From assembly GCF_020536995.1 (NCBI RefSeq), contig NC_068355.1, forward strand, positions 4,199,764-4,263,763: a stretch of 64,000 nt of DNA. The letters are read 5' to 3'. The DNA comes from Dreissena polymorpha (Eukaryota > Mollusca > Bivalvia > Myida > Dreissenidae). The notes beneath the pieces are model-generated. The model worked only from the letters and a program-made list of their open reading frames with translations. It was not told where the DNA came from and did not search any database. A program made the translations under genes and the position numbers. Shown piece by piece: positions 25,300 through 37,400 of the stretch (its first letter is position 1; each line of letters begins with the position of its first letter).

Positions 25300-26420
25300 T
25301 TTATGCCCCCCTTCGAAGAAGAGGTATATTGTTTTGCATATGTCGGTCAGTCCCTCCGTATGTATGTCCGTCCACCAGATGGTTTCCGGATGATAACTCA
25401 AGAACGCTTAGGCCTAGGATCATGAAACTTCATAGGTACATTGATCATGACTAACAGATGACCCCTATTGATTTTGAGGTCACTAGGTCAAAGGTCAAGG
25501 TCACTGTGACCCTAAATAGTAAAATGATTTCCGGATGATAACTCAAGAACGCTTATGCCTAGGATCATGAAACTTGATAGGTAGATTGAACATGACTCGC
25601 AGATGACCCCTATTGATTTTCAGGTCACTAGGTCAAAGGTCAAGGTCACGGTGACCCAAAATAGTAAAATGGTTTCCGAATGATAACTCAAGAACACTTA
25701 TGCCTAGGATCATGAAACTTAATAGGTACATTGGTCATGACTCGCCGATGACCCCTATTGATTTTCAGGCCACTAGGTCAAGGTCACGGTGACCCAAAAT
25801 AGTAAAATGGTTTCCAGATGATAACTCAAGAAGGCTTATGCCTAGGATTATAAAACTTCATAGGTACATTGATCATGACACGCAGATGACCCCTATTGAT
25901 TTTCATTTCACTAGGTCAAAGGTCACGGTGACCCGAAATAGTAAAATGGTTTCTGGATGATAACTCAAGAATGCTTATGCCTAGGATCATGAAACTTGAT
26001 TGGTAGATTGATCATGACTTGCAGATGACCCCTTTTGATTTTGAGGTCACTAGGTCAAGGTCACGGTGACCGGAAATAGTAAAATGGTTTATGGATGATA
26101 ACTCAAGACCGCTTATGCCTAGGATCATGAAACTTGATAGGTACATTGATCATGACTGGCAGATGACCCCAATTGATTTTTAGGTCACTAGGTCAAAGGT
26201 CAAGGTCATGGTGACCCGAAATAGTAAAATGGTTTCTGGATGATAACTCAAGAATGCTTATGGCTAGGATCATGAAACTTTATAGGTACATTGATCATGA
26301 CTCGCAGATGACCCCTATTGATTTTCAGGTCAAAGGTCAAGGTCACAGTGACAAAAAACATATTCACACAATGGCTGTCACTACAACTGAGAGCCCATAT
26401 GGGGGGCATCCATGTTTTAC
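25300..26420 (+). repeat. Bivalve repeat with seven ~140-bp tandem units
   Basis: ATGGTTTCC(G/A/T)GATGATAACT recurs at about 25379, 25524, 25669, 25807, 25946, 26084 and 26229 (spacing 138-145). Each unit carries TATGCCTAGGATCATGAAAC, a GCAGATGACCCCTATTGATT line and GGTCAAAGGTCAAGGTCA. The start TTATGCCCCCCTTCGAAGAA and the end GCCCATATGGGGGGCATCCA are the usual borders of this widespread bivalve element. 26420-26840 shows no gene. Confidence 0.85.
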
Positions 26421-26844
26421 AAACAGCCCTTGTTTTACAATAAGTCTCATTCTTTTGAAGTGAAGTGAAAATGGGCAAATGATTCAAGACACACATACAT
26501 GTTTATTCCAATAGTAATATATGACTAAAAAATGTACAGTAGTGTCATGTCATATGCATGAAAGTTTTATATAATTCTCATAATAGATGCTTATATGTGT
26601 TCCAGTTCTTTTATGGTTGTTGTTGTTGTTGTTTTATAATTTATTTCATAGTTATAGTAAGTGCTATTGTGTTGTAGTTTTGTTGTCTTTCTGATCTGTT
26701 TTGTTTGCATGCAGTTGTAAGTGCTAAATAACTTATAATCATACATCATGTACTCTGAATATGATGGTGTCATATCTTTATTTGTACAGTTGAAGAGGTA
26801 TTATCTGAAAATTTGTTTGCTTAAGAATGCATGTTAACATTTTT

Positions 26845-27085
26845 ATGCTCCCCCAAAATTTATTTTGAGAGGAGCATATAGTCGCCGCTTCGTCTGTCCG
26901 TCCGTCCATGTGTCCGTCCCTGCACAATTTTTATCCAGGCTATTTCTTCGTATTTTCAGTAAAAAATCCAGTTTAGGACTAGGAGTAAAGTATCGTCCCT
27001 AATTAGGCTGTGCTGACTGTACAGGCTAATTTGGGGCAGCACTTTAGGCACATGCATTAAGCCCCATGTTCACACAGTGAGTTCA
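26845..27085 (+). repeat. Bivalve GTCCGTCC repeat start and half of a miniature element
   Basis: GAGGAGCATATAGTCGCCGC with CGTCTGTCCGTCCGTCCATG is a common bivalve repeat head. From about 26960 the right half of the GCCTGTGCAGTCC family follows, ending CATGCATTAAGCCCCATG. 27085-27510 shows no gene. Confidence 0.55.
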
Positions 27086-27514
27086 TGTTTTTAAAAGTTT
27101 GCAAGGTCAAATCAAACAAGGGGCAGTAGAAAATTTTTCTTAGTATCAGCAATAAAGTATTTGAAGGTAAAGTGATTTCTACATGGGCGTCGTCTGTTTG
27201 TCCTTAGATACAAACTTATCTGACAAAATACTCTTATCACTTTCTACTGAAAAACATTCAAACTTACATGGATTTCTATGCGTTCATTATCCTTGTATTC
27301 TTATATATCCAACGAGAGTTGGCCCTCAGAAGTTGACACTCGAGGAAAAAATTTGGTCGGACACAAATATGTCCAATAAAGCTTCATTTTCCGATCGTTT
27401 CAAACAGCAGAAACACAATGATAACAATACTGTTTGTCATTTAAACGGTTATTTCCCGTTCAATAAACATTAATGAATCGTTTACAATACATCTTATAGT
27501 CAAACAAATACGTT

Positions 27515-29010
27515 TTTTATGCCCCCAGTAGGGTGGAATATAGCAGTGGCACTGTCTGTCTGTCCGGCATTCTGTTTTAAAGAGTGTTTTATGCAACACA
27601 TTTAGATATTGAGCTGATTTTGGTTTGTGAGTTACCTACAGGACCTACAGATGAAGTGTAAAATTCGTTCCATTCTGTTAATTTTTGTCAAAGATACGTG
27701 CCTTGGAATGAAAATTTTTCCAAGGGAAGCAATAAGCTTTTAAGGGAGATAATTTTGATTTAATCATTTTGCAGGTACATGGTCTAATTTTGCCAATGGA
27801 AGTAATATTTGTAATCCAATGTAGAAGCTTCTTTTAATAATAATAGTAATAAAAGAAAAAGGCATGGACATTTGAGACAAGAGGATATAATTTTTTCTCT
27901 ATAATAACAGTTTTCTAAATGTTTTTTTTACGCAACGCTTTCAGATATAAGCTGATTTTTGGTATGTTAGTCTACATGACCTTCAAATGAAGTGTGAAAT
28001 ATGTTCCGGTCCATTGATTTTTAGCGAGGCTGTTTTAGGAGAAAACCCGAGCTATTGTCATAGCCAGCTCGTCCGACGTCTGCCGTAGGCATCGTGCTAA
28101 AACCTTAAAATTGGCTCCAAAATCAAAGTGCTTCCACCTACAACTTTGAAACTTCATATGTAGATGCACCTTGATGAGTTCTACACGCCACACCCATTTT
28201 TGGGTCACTAGGTCAAAGGTCAAGGTCACTGTGACCTCTAATATCAAACCTTAACATAGGCTCTAAAATCAAAGTGATTAAACCTACAGCTTTGAAACTT
28301 CATATGTAGTTGCACCTTGATGAGTTCTACATGCCACACCCATTTTTGGGTCACTAGGTCAAAGGTCAAGGTCACTGTGACCTCTAATATAAAACTTTAA
28401 CAAAAACCTTATCATTGCCTCTAAAATCAAAGTGCTTCAACCTACAACTTTGAAACTTCATATGTAGATGCATCTTGATGAGTTCTAGACGCCACACCCA
28501 TTTTGGGTCACTGGGTCAAAGGTCAAGGTCACTGTGACCTCTAAAAAAAATAAAATCTGACAAGCTTTCGCAGCGGAGCGTGGCACCCGTTATGCGATGT
28601 CTTGTTTGGCAAAGTTATGGGCCTTGGACTTATTTTCGCTATAGTAACTGTTTACCGGAAGTTTTTTATGCAACACTTTCAGATATTGAGCTTATATTTG
28701 ATGTGTGAGTCGACTTACCTACAGATGATGTGTGAAATACGTTACGGTCTATTGATTTTTGTTTAACTTATGGGCCTTGGACTAAGAAATTTTCTGTATT
28801 ACCCTGTATAACCTTTTTCCGGAGTTTTTTCACGCAACGCATTCAGATATTGAGGCAATATTTGGTATTCAAGTCTACCAACACTACTTTCAGATGAAGT
28901 GTGTGTTTTGCTTTTGTCCATTTATTTTTGGCTAAGTTATTGGCCTTGTTTTCTCTAAAATAGCTGCTGATTGACTTCAACGCACAGTAGGGGGGATTGT
29001 GTTTTTACAA
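27515..29010 (+). repeat. Composite old bivalve repeat with three ~150-bp tandem units
   Basis: It opens TTTTTATGCCCCCAGTAGGG. Lines of the type TTTTACGCAACGC(T/A)TTCAGATAT recur near 27930 and 28835. A nested block at 28037-28560 holds three units (AATCAAAGTG at 28121, 28267 and 28425), each ending GGTCAAGGTCACTGTGACCT. No coding capacity is seen. Confidence 0.65.
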
Positions 29011-29307
29011 ATGCAGGTTTTGTTGTTAACTTAATATTGTAATAATTAATTGTTTGCGGAGTTTGCTAAAAATAAGATCGTGCCAGTTAATGTTTTTGAT
29101 CTTATATTACTAATCTTGCTCACTACCCCGGTAAATCCATGTTTTACATTATCCGTATATTCGTGTATAACCAAAGGTGAAGCCTCAACAGTTCATAGCA
29201 CAGGCTATTCTGGCACTACACCCTTCGCTCACGTATTAAACATTTCATTTTTCCAAGGAACTTTCATCGAAATTCAAAATAATTTCAGTGGCGCTCAGTG
29301 AAAAAGG

Positions 29308-29465
29308 GGTTTAATGCGTAGTGTTGTCCCTGATAAGCTGCCTAAACTTGAATTTTGCTAAGAAGAATCTTTCTTGAAACGAAAAATATCTTAAAAGCGA
29401 AAAGTGTTGTCGGAATGCTAGGCTAATCTGGAACTCGACACACATGCAATAAACCCTCTTTTCAC
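29308..29465. mobile_element. Truncated GCCTGTGCAGTCC-type miniature element
   Basis: GGGTTTAATGCGTAGTGTTG, AATTTTGCTAAGAAGAATC and GCTAGGCTAATCTGG identify the family. Its right end TTTTCACAGAGCACG runs directly into the 48-bp array. Confidence 0.7.
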
Positions 29466-31045
29466 AGAGCACGACCCATTTCTTCAGTGAACCATTAATC
29501 CCAATCCCAGAACAGAGCACGGCCCATTTCTTCAGTAAACCATTAATCCCAATCCCAGAACAGAGCACGGCCCATTTCTTCAGTGAACCATTAATCCCAA
29601 TCCCAGAACAGAGCACGGCCCATTTCTTCAGTGAACCATTAATCCCAATCCCAGAACAGAGCACGGCCCATTTCTTCAGTGAACCATTAATCCCAATCCC
29701 AGAACAGAGCACGGCCCATTTCTTCAGTGAACCATTAATCCCAATCCCAGAACAGAGCACGGCCCATTTCTTCAGTGAACCATTAATCCCAATCCCAGAA
29801 CAGAGCACGGCCCATTTCTTCAGTGAACCATTAATCCCAATCCCAGAACAGAGCACGGCCCATTTCTTCAGTGAACCATTAATCCCAATCCCAGAACAGA
29901 GCACGGCCCATTTCTTCAGTGAACCATTAATCCCAATCCCAGAACAGAGCACGGCCCATTTCTTCAGTGAACCATTAATCCCAATCCCAGAACAGAGCAC
30001 GGCCCATTTCTTCAGTGAACCATTAATCCCAATCCCAGAACAGAGCACGGCCCATTTCTTCAGTGAACCATTAATCCCAATCCCAGAACAGAGCACGGCC
30101 CATTTCTTCAGTGAACCATTAATCCCAATCCCAGAACAGAGCACGGCCCATTTCTTCAGTGAACCATTAACCGCAATCCCAGAACAGAGCACGGCCCATT
30201 TCTTCAGTGAACCATTAATCCCAATCCCAGAACAGAGCACGGCCCATTTCTTCAGTGAACCATTAATCCCAATCCCAGAACAGAGCACGGCCCATTTCTT
30301 CAGTGAACCATTAATCCCAATCCCAGAACAGAGCACGGCCCATTTCTTCAGTGAACCATTAATCCCAATCCCAGAACAGAGCACGGCCCATTTCTTCAGT
30401 GAACCATTAATCCCAATCCCAGAACAGAGCACGGCCCATTTCTTCAGTGAACCATTAATCCCAATCCCAGAACAGAGCACGGCCCATTTCTTCAGTGAAC
30501 CATTAATCCCAATCCCAGAACAGAGCACGGCCCATTTCTTCAGTGAACCATTAATCCCAATCCCAGAACAGAGCACAGCCCATTTCTTCAGTGAACCATT
30601 AATCCCAGAACAGAGCACGGCCCATTTCTTCAGTGAACCATTAATCCCAATCCCAGAACAGAGCACGGCCCATTTCTTCAGTGAACCATTAATCCCAATC
30701 CCAGAACAGAGCACGGCCCATTTCTTCAGTGAACCATTAATCCCAATCCCAGAACAGAGCACGGCCCATTTCTTCAGTGAACCATTAATCCCAATCCCAG
30801 AACAGAGCACGGCCCATTTCTTCAGTGAACCATTAATCCCAATCCCAGAACAGAGCACGGCCCATTTCTTCAGTGAACCATTAATCCCAATCCCAGAACA
30901 GAGCACGGCCCATTTCTTCAGTGAACCATTAATCCCAATCCCAGAACAGAGCACGGCCCATTTCTTCAGTGAACCATTAATCCCAATCCCAGAACAGAGC
31001 ACGGCCCATTTCTTCAGTGAACCATTAATCCCAATCCCAGAACAT
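29455..31045. repeat. 48-bp minisatellite, about 33 near-identical copies
   Basis: The unit (CAGAGCACGGCCCATTTCTT then CAGTGAACCATTAATCCCAA and TCCCAGAA) repeats with hardly any change: one copy has ACCGCAATCC, one lacks 6 bases near 30605, and one has GAGCACAGCC. The first bases match the right end of the adjacent miniature element. Because 48 is divisible by three, the minus strand stays open for 584 codons (repeat CSGIGINGSLKKWAVL), but this is a consequence of period and not evidence of a protein. Confidence 0.97.
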
Positions 31046-31779
31046 ATCATTACTAATCTGTTCATATATTTCTACATAAAAAAGTGGCTATGTACATTTT
31101 CATAATATTTTCTTAGAAAAAGTTTAGACATGCTAATTTTTTTAACAAAAGAACTTACATTTAAAGCCTGGAAATAAGACTTTTATCATGTAACAATATG
31201 TTTCGTATTCCAGTCAAATTGACTAATAATTTTTTTTATATCCCAACCACTTGATTGGACTGTGTAGATTTGACCTAACAAGCCATGGGTGCTTTTCTGT
31301 TAATAGTCTATCTCTTTTCTGTGTATGATATCTTATTATTTATTTATTGTGCAAGTACCGGTATGTTGGCAATTTATTTTTCATGTTGTGTGTGAAGAAA
31401 GTATTAAAAAAATGTATTGAAGCCCTATCGGAGTCTGTTAATTACATTAAAGAAAATTTTGCATTGACTAAAATTTATAAAATATTTGTTACTGATCTTG
31501 TTATGAGCCATATAACATCTTTGTTTAATAAATTATAAATCGAGTTTCACATTACCATGCTTGCATATGAAACACTAAAATAATGTATTTTTTTTCTAGT
31601 GTTCAGCGCCAGAAGTATGTAATTCCATGAAGAGTAATTATATTTTGAAATAAAAAGGGCAAGTGTTTTTACACATGTATGAATATGTCAAAGACAATAA
31701 TACATGTACTAGAAATGTGTTTGAAAAAAGAAGCATTTTTTCAAAGACCATTCATGGCTCTCTTATCATTTCTGGATGT

Positions 31780-31933
31780 TTAAAGCACAGGTGTTGGGCG
31801 CGTGGCCAATTCACTGAAACACTATCAATATGTCATAAAACAATATTTTTCATCACTTTGACAAAACTGTTGTTTAATGACGTATTGATAGTGTTTCAGT
31901 GAATTGACCAGGTGCCCAACACCTGTGGTTTAA
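31780..31933. mobile_element. Palindromic TTAA-flanked miniature element
   Basis: TTAA at both ends, then arms of about 55 bases that are inverted copies (AGCACAGGTGTTGGGC / GCCCAACACCTGTGGT, and AATTCACTGAAACACTATCA with its complement). The element would fold into one long hairpin. A TTAA target site suggests piggyBac-type mobilisation. Confidence 0.8.
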
Positions 31934-32617
31934 ATAATAATGTAGTCATCATTATTTGTATTTAACTGCTGCTAGTACTCAAGATGGCATTTGAGTGTAT
32001 ATGAATGTATTTCTGTTCTGTCAGTTTATATTGTACATCGTCTCACCCCTTACCGTGTTTGTCATTTACCATTCTTGTTTCTTTGTCGGTTCTCCATTTA
32101 AAGTCTATTGTTTTGTCCTATTTTCGTTTCTGTATTTGTGCTTATATATGTTACATGTTTTAAGGGCTAATATTTAAACAATGTCATGCCAAAATTGGTG
32201 TTATATAATATGCAGCCAGCTTGACTCTAGAACAGCCTGTACATTAGCTCAGTCTTGTCAGGAGCAAGTTTGTCCACTAATGAGATGAACTTTGCATGAC
32301 TTTACAGCGAACAGGGTAGCTCTGGACTAAAATTTGTTAATCAATAACCTGGTCTGGGGCTATGATAGCCGCATATAACATAAGACCCATTTTTGTATGA
32401 CATGGCTCATTTATTATCAGTTATTTAGGATTGTATGATGTAAGTGCAACAAGGAATTTTTATTATTAAAGTATTTTTTCCATGTCTAGAACTTGTTATT
32501 GCTTTGAAATTCCTCAAAAATATAGGAATGGTGTACCGGGTAACCAGTTTTCTACTTTGTTCAACTTGTCTCAGAGATTGTGGATAAGTTACTAAAACGT
32601 TGGCCGATTAATCAATG

Positions 32618-32784
32618 TTAACCCTTTACCTCGTAAATATGTATTTGGACTCAAACGTAGTCCGTTAGAAAGTTAAATTTAGTTAAAGACCTCTCTTACT
32701 TAATTCATATTTAAAAGGCTTCATTTCCAACCCAAATATACATGTACTGATGATTTTTTTTGCTTCTGAGTGAGAAAGGATTAA
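32618..32784. mobile_element. TTAACCCTTT-type miniature element
   Basis: Begins TTAACCCTTTACCTCG and ends GAGTGAGAAAGGATTAA, so TTAA-bounded inverted ends of about 14 bases. Same family as 15742-15875 and 47935-48162. 32785-33395 shows no gene. Confidence 0.65.
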
Positions 32785-33399
32785 TACTCTGGGAAGCAGC
32801 CTTGTTTCACAGAGCATTTGCCTAGTTTTCTCTATCTAGAAATACAGCTGCTTTGAAAAACAGTTTAATAAATGTATGACATATAAACAACATTGCCATG
32901 GGTCATTAAAAATTCAATATATTTTATTAAACATAATAGATTAATGAATACTTGGCACTTTTTAGCAAGACCGTGTAATCCATACTGGGTCAGCATATAT
33001 AACTAACGGAGAAAAGTTCATCAAGTGGTATGCCTTCCAGAACCCGAGTGATCTGTTTCTATTTTAGAATGTAATAGTATGCAAAGACTCATAATTCATA
33101 ACTCTATTGCAGTTTTGATGGGCTTTCAATCCTGACCATGAACATTTCCATTTAGTTTGCTGCATGTTATATTAAAAGAGCTAAAAGAGAAATTTGTCGT
33201 CTAATAAACTGACATGATGATTGATTTGTAAGCAGCCAAAGCACACTGAAATCTCAGTAAATTTGAGCACAAGTGTAACAATTGAAACAAATATACGAGT
33301 ATAATAGGTTATCATTTTCTCCCATTAAATGATAATGCTGATACAACTACATAACCAATGCACAATACTTGTGCTTCAAACCTATTTATTTTATCTGGA

Positions 33400-33665
33400 T
33401 TGCATCAAAAGCCTAGGGCTTATTTAAAGTGCTCTTGAGTCCATTTCTTGGGAATAAAACCAGTACTTGGTGTCTATGGGGGAGATATAAAGAATGCTCC
33501 CACTGTGAAGATCAAACCCATGACCTCTGGGTCACTAGGCTGACACCATATTCACTACAACACGGCCACCTTGGGTCACTAGGCTGACACCATATTCACT
33601 ACAACACGGCCACCTTCCTCCGGGTCACTAGGCTGACACCATATTCACTACAACACGGCCACCTT
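33400..33665 (-). repeat. tRNA-derived SINE with a triplicated head
   Basis: On the minus strand, GGTGGCCGTGTTGTAGTGAA (box A region) leads to GGTCATGGGTTTGATCTTC (box B), then a conserved body (AGTACTGGTTTTATTCCCAA). The box A half, about 45-50 bases, occurs three times in tandem (near 33535, 33580 and 33630 on the plus strand), while box B occurs once. 33666-34090 shows no gene. Confidence 0.7.
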
Positions 33666-34091
33666 TTCATGCTTGTTCTTGGATGAGATCTATCTACATA
33701 TAAATGTGTCATGTTGAGAAACATTGGTACTCTTATGAGTGCTGTTTCAGACAAACATAAGAGGACGCCGACACCAAAACCGCCAACAAGTTTTTCCTTT
33801 TAAGTCACCGTGCTTTGGAGCCACATAAACACATTGATTTAAGCTGATCATCACAAGAATATAAACTCATTATTTGGACTTTACATGTATGTGTAAGTAT
33901 GTTATGAATACCGTATATCCACATGGGTCACATTTTGATATGCAAAATCAACAAAATCAATCACATAATATTGGCTAGTACACAAACCCTTCTGTCTTTT
34001 GAGATCAGTTCTGTGTATTGCTGAAGGTTGACATATTCTGTATACACATATCAAGAACAGAAAGATGCTACAGATGATGCATAAATATATA

Positions 34092-34352
34092 TGAGCCTTG
34101 TTTAGGGAAAACTGGGCTGAGCGCATGTGCATAAAGTGTTGTTCATGATTAGCCTATGCAGTCTTCACAGGCTTATTATAGACGTTTCTTTCCACTTCTA
34201 TGGTAGTTTACATGTAAACAAAGTATCTTATCAGCAAAAATCCAGTATAGGCTGAAAGTGCTGTCCCTGATAAGAATGTACAGACGGCACAGGCTAATCT
34301 GGGATGAAACTTATAGCAGATGTATTTAGCCAATTTTTCACAGAACAATACT
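34092..34352. mobile_element. GCCTGTGCAGTCC-type miniature element
   Basis: GAGCCTTGTTTAGGGAAAAC and GATTAGCCTATGCAGTCTTC mark the left half; ACAGGCTAATCTGGGATGAA and TTTTTCACAGAACAATACTC the right half. It sits just past the P450 stop codon. Confidence 0.7.
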
Positions 34353-34402
34353 CGTATTAACAACTGGAAGATTTAAACAGATAACTAAATGTCATCTATG
34401 TC

Positions 34403-37400
34403 TCATCTACTGTTGAAGGTGATATCAACTGGAGCTTCCGGAACCATCAATATCTGGTATTTCTGCATGAGGTCTTTGTGTCGCCACTCAAGACGGAAAT
34501 TCTGAAGGATTTTGATGATAACCACGTACATTTCTTGTTCCGCAAACCTTCGACCTTAAGGGAAAAGCAGACAACTGTTCAATTGCCATGTATAAATAAA
34601 TCTCTTAGAATCAAGGTAATGGAAAATTTGAACTGCATAAGTTGAATGCATTGGTTCAAAGCTTACTAGTATTTGAGATATGGGTTGCAAAGAACACCTT
34701 TCATACTTTCATCTGTACCAATATTGACATGCTCCAGACACAAATTAGGTATGAAAATAACAAAGGGCAACAACTCCAAGTAGGCGTTAATGTGGCTGTC
34801 CATAAAGTTTGTCACCCCATTTTGACAATCTTTCCACCCCAGAAGCACCCCCCCACCCCGTCAGGAAATTGTCACAAATCTCAGAACCCCCAAAAAAGTA
34901 TGTAACACTTTCACCATTTTTTATGTCATTCATAAATTAACACCTACTGGGTAATTAAAATTGGGTCGTGAGGTACTTTATGGACAGCCCAAATGTGTCA
35001 TGTTGACAGTTTTATTAGTCTGAACAAGCAAATGGGATCCTGCCAACAAGTCACACAAACATGCTGTGGAGCAACAAAAATGCTGCAGCCGCAATAATCT
35101 TATAGTAACTACTAACTGGCGTATTCAAATGTTCATTCATGGCTATAGTCCTCATAAGTAACAGTACTCACAAAATGCCAAATAAACTTACATGCTCAAA
35201 TCAAACACAACTTGATAATCTTCTGAACTGACATGCATTTATATGTAATATTAAAGTTTCAAATTGCATTATTCAACTGCGTTGTGGTTTAACAGTTTTG
35301 TCTAATTTGGTTTCAATATTTTCATTAGGATTATATGTTGTATAAGGCATTACTAGATTGTATTATTGTGATTTAAAGTCAGGCAAGGTTTTCAGGTCTC
35401 ATAAGCGGTCAGGGTAGCTACTGACCTGACTGCCAGAATGTCCAGGCTGGTCTGGAGCTACGCTGGCCGCAAATAACGAGAGACCAAATTTATCATGACA
35501 CAGGTATCATATATTTTACCAAGCATATACCTGCACACATTCTGGGTCCATGCCCAAACGGTGTCAATATGTAGGGGTGGATATTCTGGGCGGAGCCGTC
35601 TCGTAACCAGCGCTCTGCCTTGAACTCCCCTGGCTCCTCAAAATACTGCGGGTCTTGAAACATGACGAAGTTGTTCATCTCAACATGGCTCTGAAATAAA
35701 ATTCTGAGGGTCTTGAAGCATAACAAAATTGTTCAGCTCAAAATGGCTCTGAAATCAAAATACTGAGGGTCTTGAAACATGGCAAAGTTGTTCAGCTCAA
35801 CATGGCTCTGAAATAGAATACTGAGGGTCTTGAAACATGACAAAATTGTTCAGCTCAACATGGCTCTGAAATAGAATACTGAGGGTCTTGAAACATGACA
35901 AAGTTGTTCAGCTCAACATGGCTATGAAATAGAATACTGAGGGTCTTGAAGCATAACAAAATTGTTCAGCTCAAAATGGCTCTGAAATCAAAATACTGAG
36001 GGTCTTGAAACATGGCAAAGTTGTTCAGCTCAACATGGCTCTTAAATAGAATACTGCGGGTCTTGACACATGACAAAGTTGTTCAGCTCAACATGACTCT
36101 GAAATAGAATACTGTGGGTCTTGAAACATGACAAAGTTGTTCAGCTCAACATGGCTCTGAAATATAATACTGAGGGTCTTTAAACATGACAAAGTTGTTC
36201 AGCTCAACATGGCTCTGAAATAGAATACTCTGGGTCTTGAAACATAACAAAGTTTTTCAGCTCAACATGGCTCTTAAATAGAATACTGAGGGTCTTGAAA
36301 CATTACAAAGTTGTTCAGCTCAACATAGCTCTGTAATAGAATACTGTGGGTCTTGAAACATGACAAAGTTGTTGAGCTCAACATGGCTCTGAAATAGAAT
36401 ACTGTGGGTCTTGAAACATGACAAAGTTGTTCAGCTCAACATGGCTATGAAATAGAATACTGAGGGTCTTGTAACATGACAAAGTTGTTCAGCTCAACAT
36501 GGCTCTTAAATAGAATACTGCGGGTCTTGAAACATGACAAAGTTGTTCAGCTCAACATGCTCTGAAATAGAATACTGAGGGTCTTGAAACATGACAAAGT
36601 TGTTCAGCTCAACATGACTCTGAAAAAGAATACTAAGGGTCTTGAAACATGACAAAGCTGTTCAGCTCAACATGGCTCTGAAATCAAAATACTGAGGGTC
36701 TTGAAACATTACAAAGCTGTTAAGCTCAAAATGACTCTGAAATCAAAATACTGAGGGTCTTGAAACATGACAAAGTTGTTCAGCTCAACATGGCTCTGAA
36801 ATAGAATACTGTGGGTCTTGAAACATGACAAAGTTGTTTAGCTCAACATGACTCTGAAAAAGAATACTAAGGGTCTTGAAACATGACAAAGCTGTTCAGC
36901 TCAACATGGCTCTGAAATCAAAATACTGAGGGTCTTGAAACATGACAAAATTGTTCAGCTCAAAATGGCTCTGAAATCAAAATACTGAGGGTCTTGAAAC
37001 ATGGCAAAGTTGTTCAGCTCAACATGGCTCTGAAATAGAATACTGAGGGTCTTGAAACATGACAAAATTGTTCAGCTCAACATGGCTCTGAAATAGAATA
37101 CTGAGGGTCTTGAAACATGACAAAGTTGTTCAGCTCAACATGGCTCTAAAATAAAATTCTGAGGGTCTTGAAGCATAACAAAATTTTTCAGCTCAAAATG
37201 GCTCTGAAATCAAAATACTGAGGGTTTTGAAACATGGCAAAGTTGTTCAGCTCAACATGGCTCTGAAATAGAATACTGAGGGTCTTGAAACATGACAAAA
37301 GTGTTCAGCTCAACATGGCTCTGAAATAGAATACTGAGGGTCTTGAAACATGACAAAGTTGTTGAGCTCAACATGGCTCTGAAATAGAATACTGTGGGTC

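Noticed and set aside
29311-31065. 584-codon open frame on the minus strand made of a 16-residue repeat
   Set aside because: The period of 48 bases keeps one frame open automatically. There is no start context, domain, splice signal or codon-level sign of selection, and the non-repeat tail resembles nothing known.
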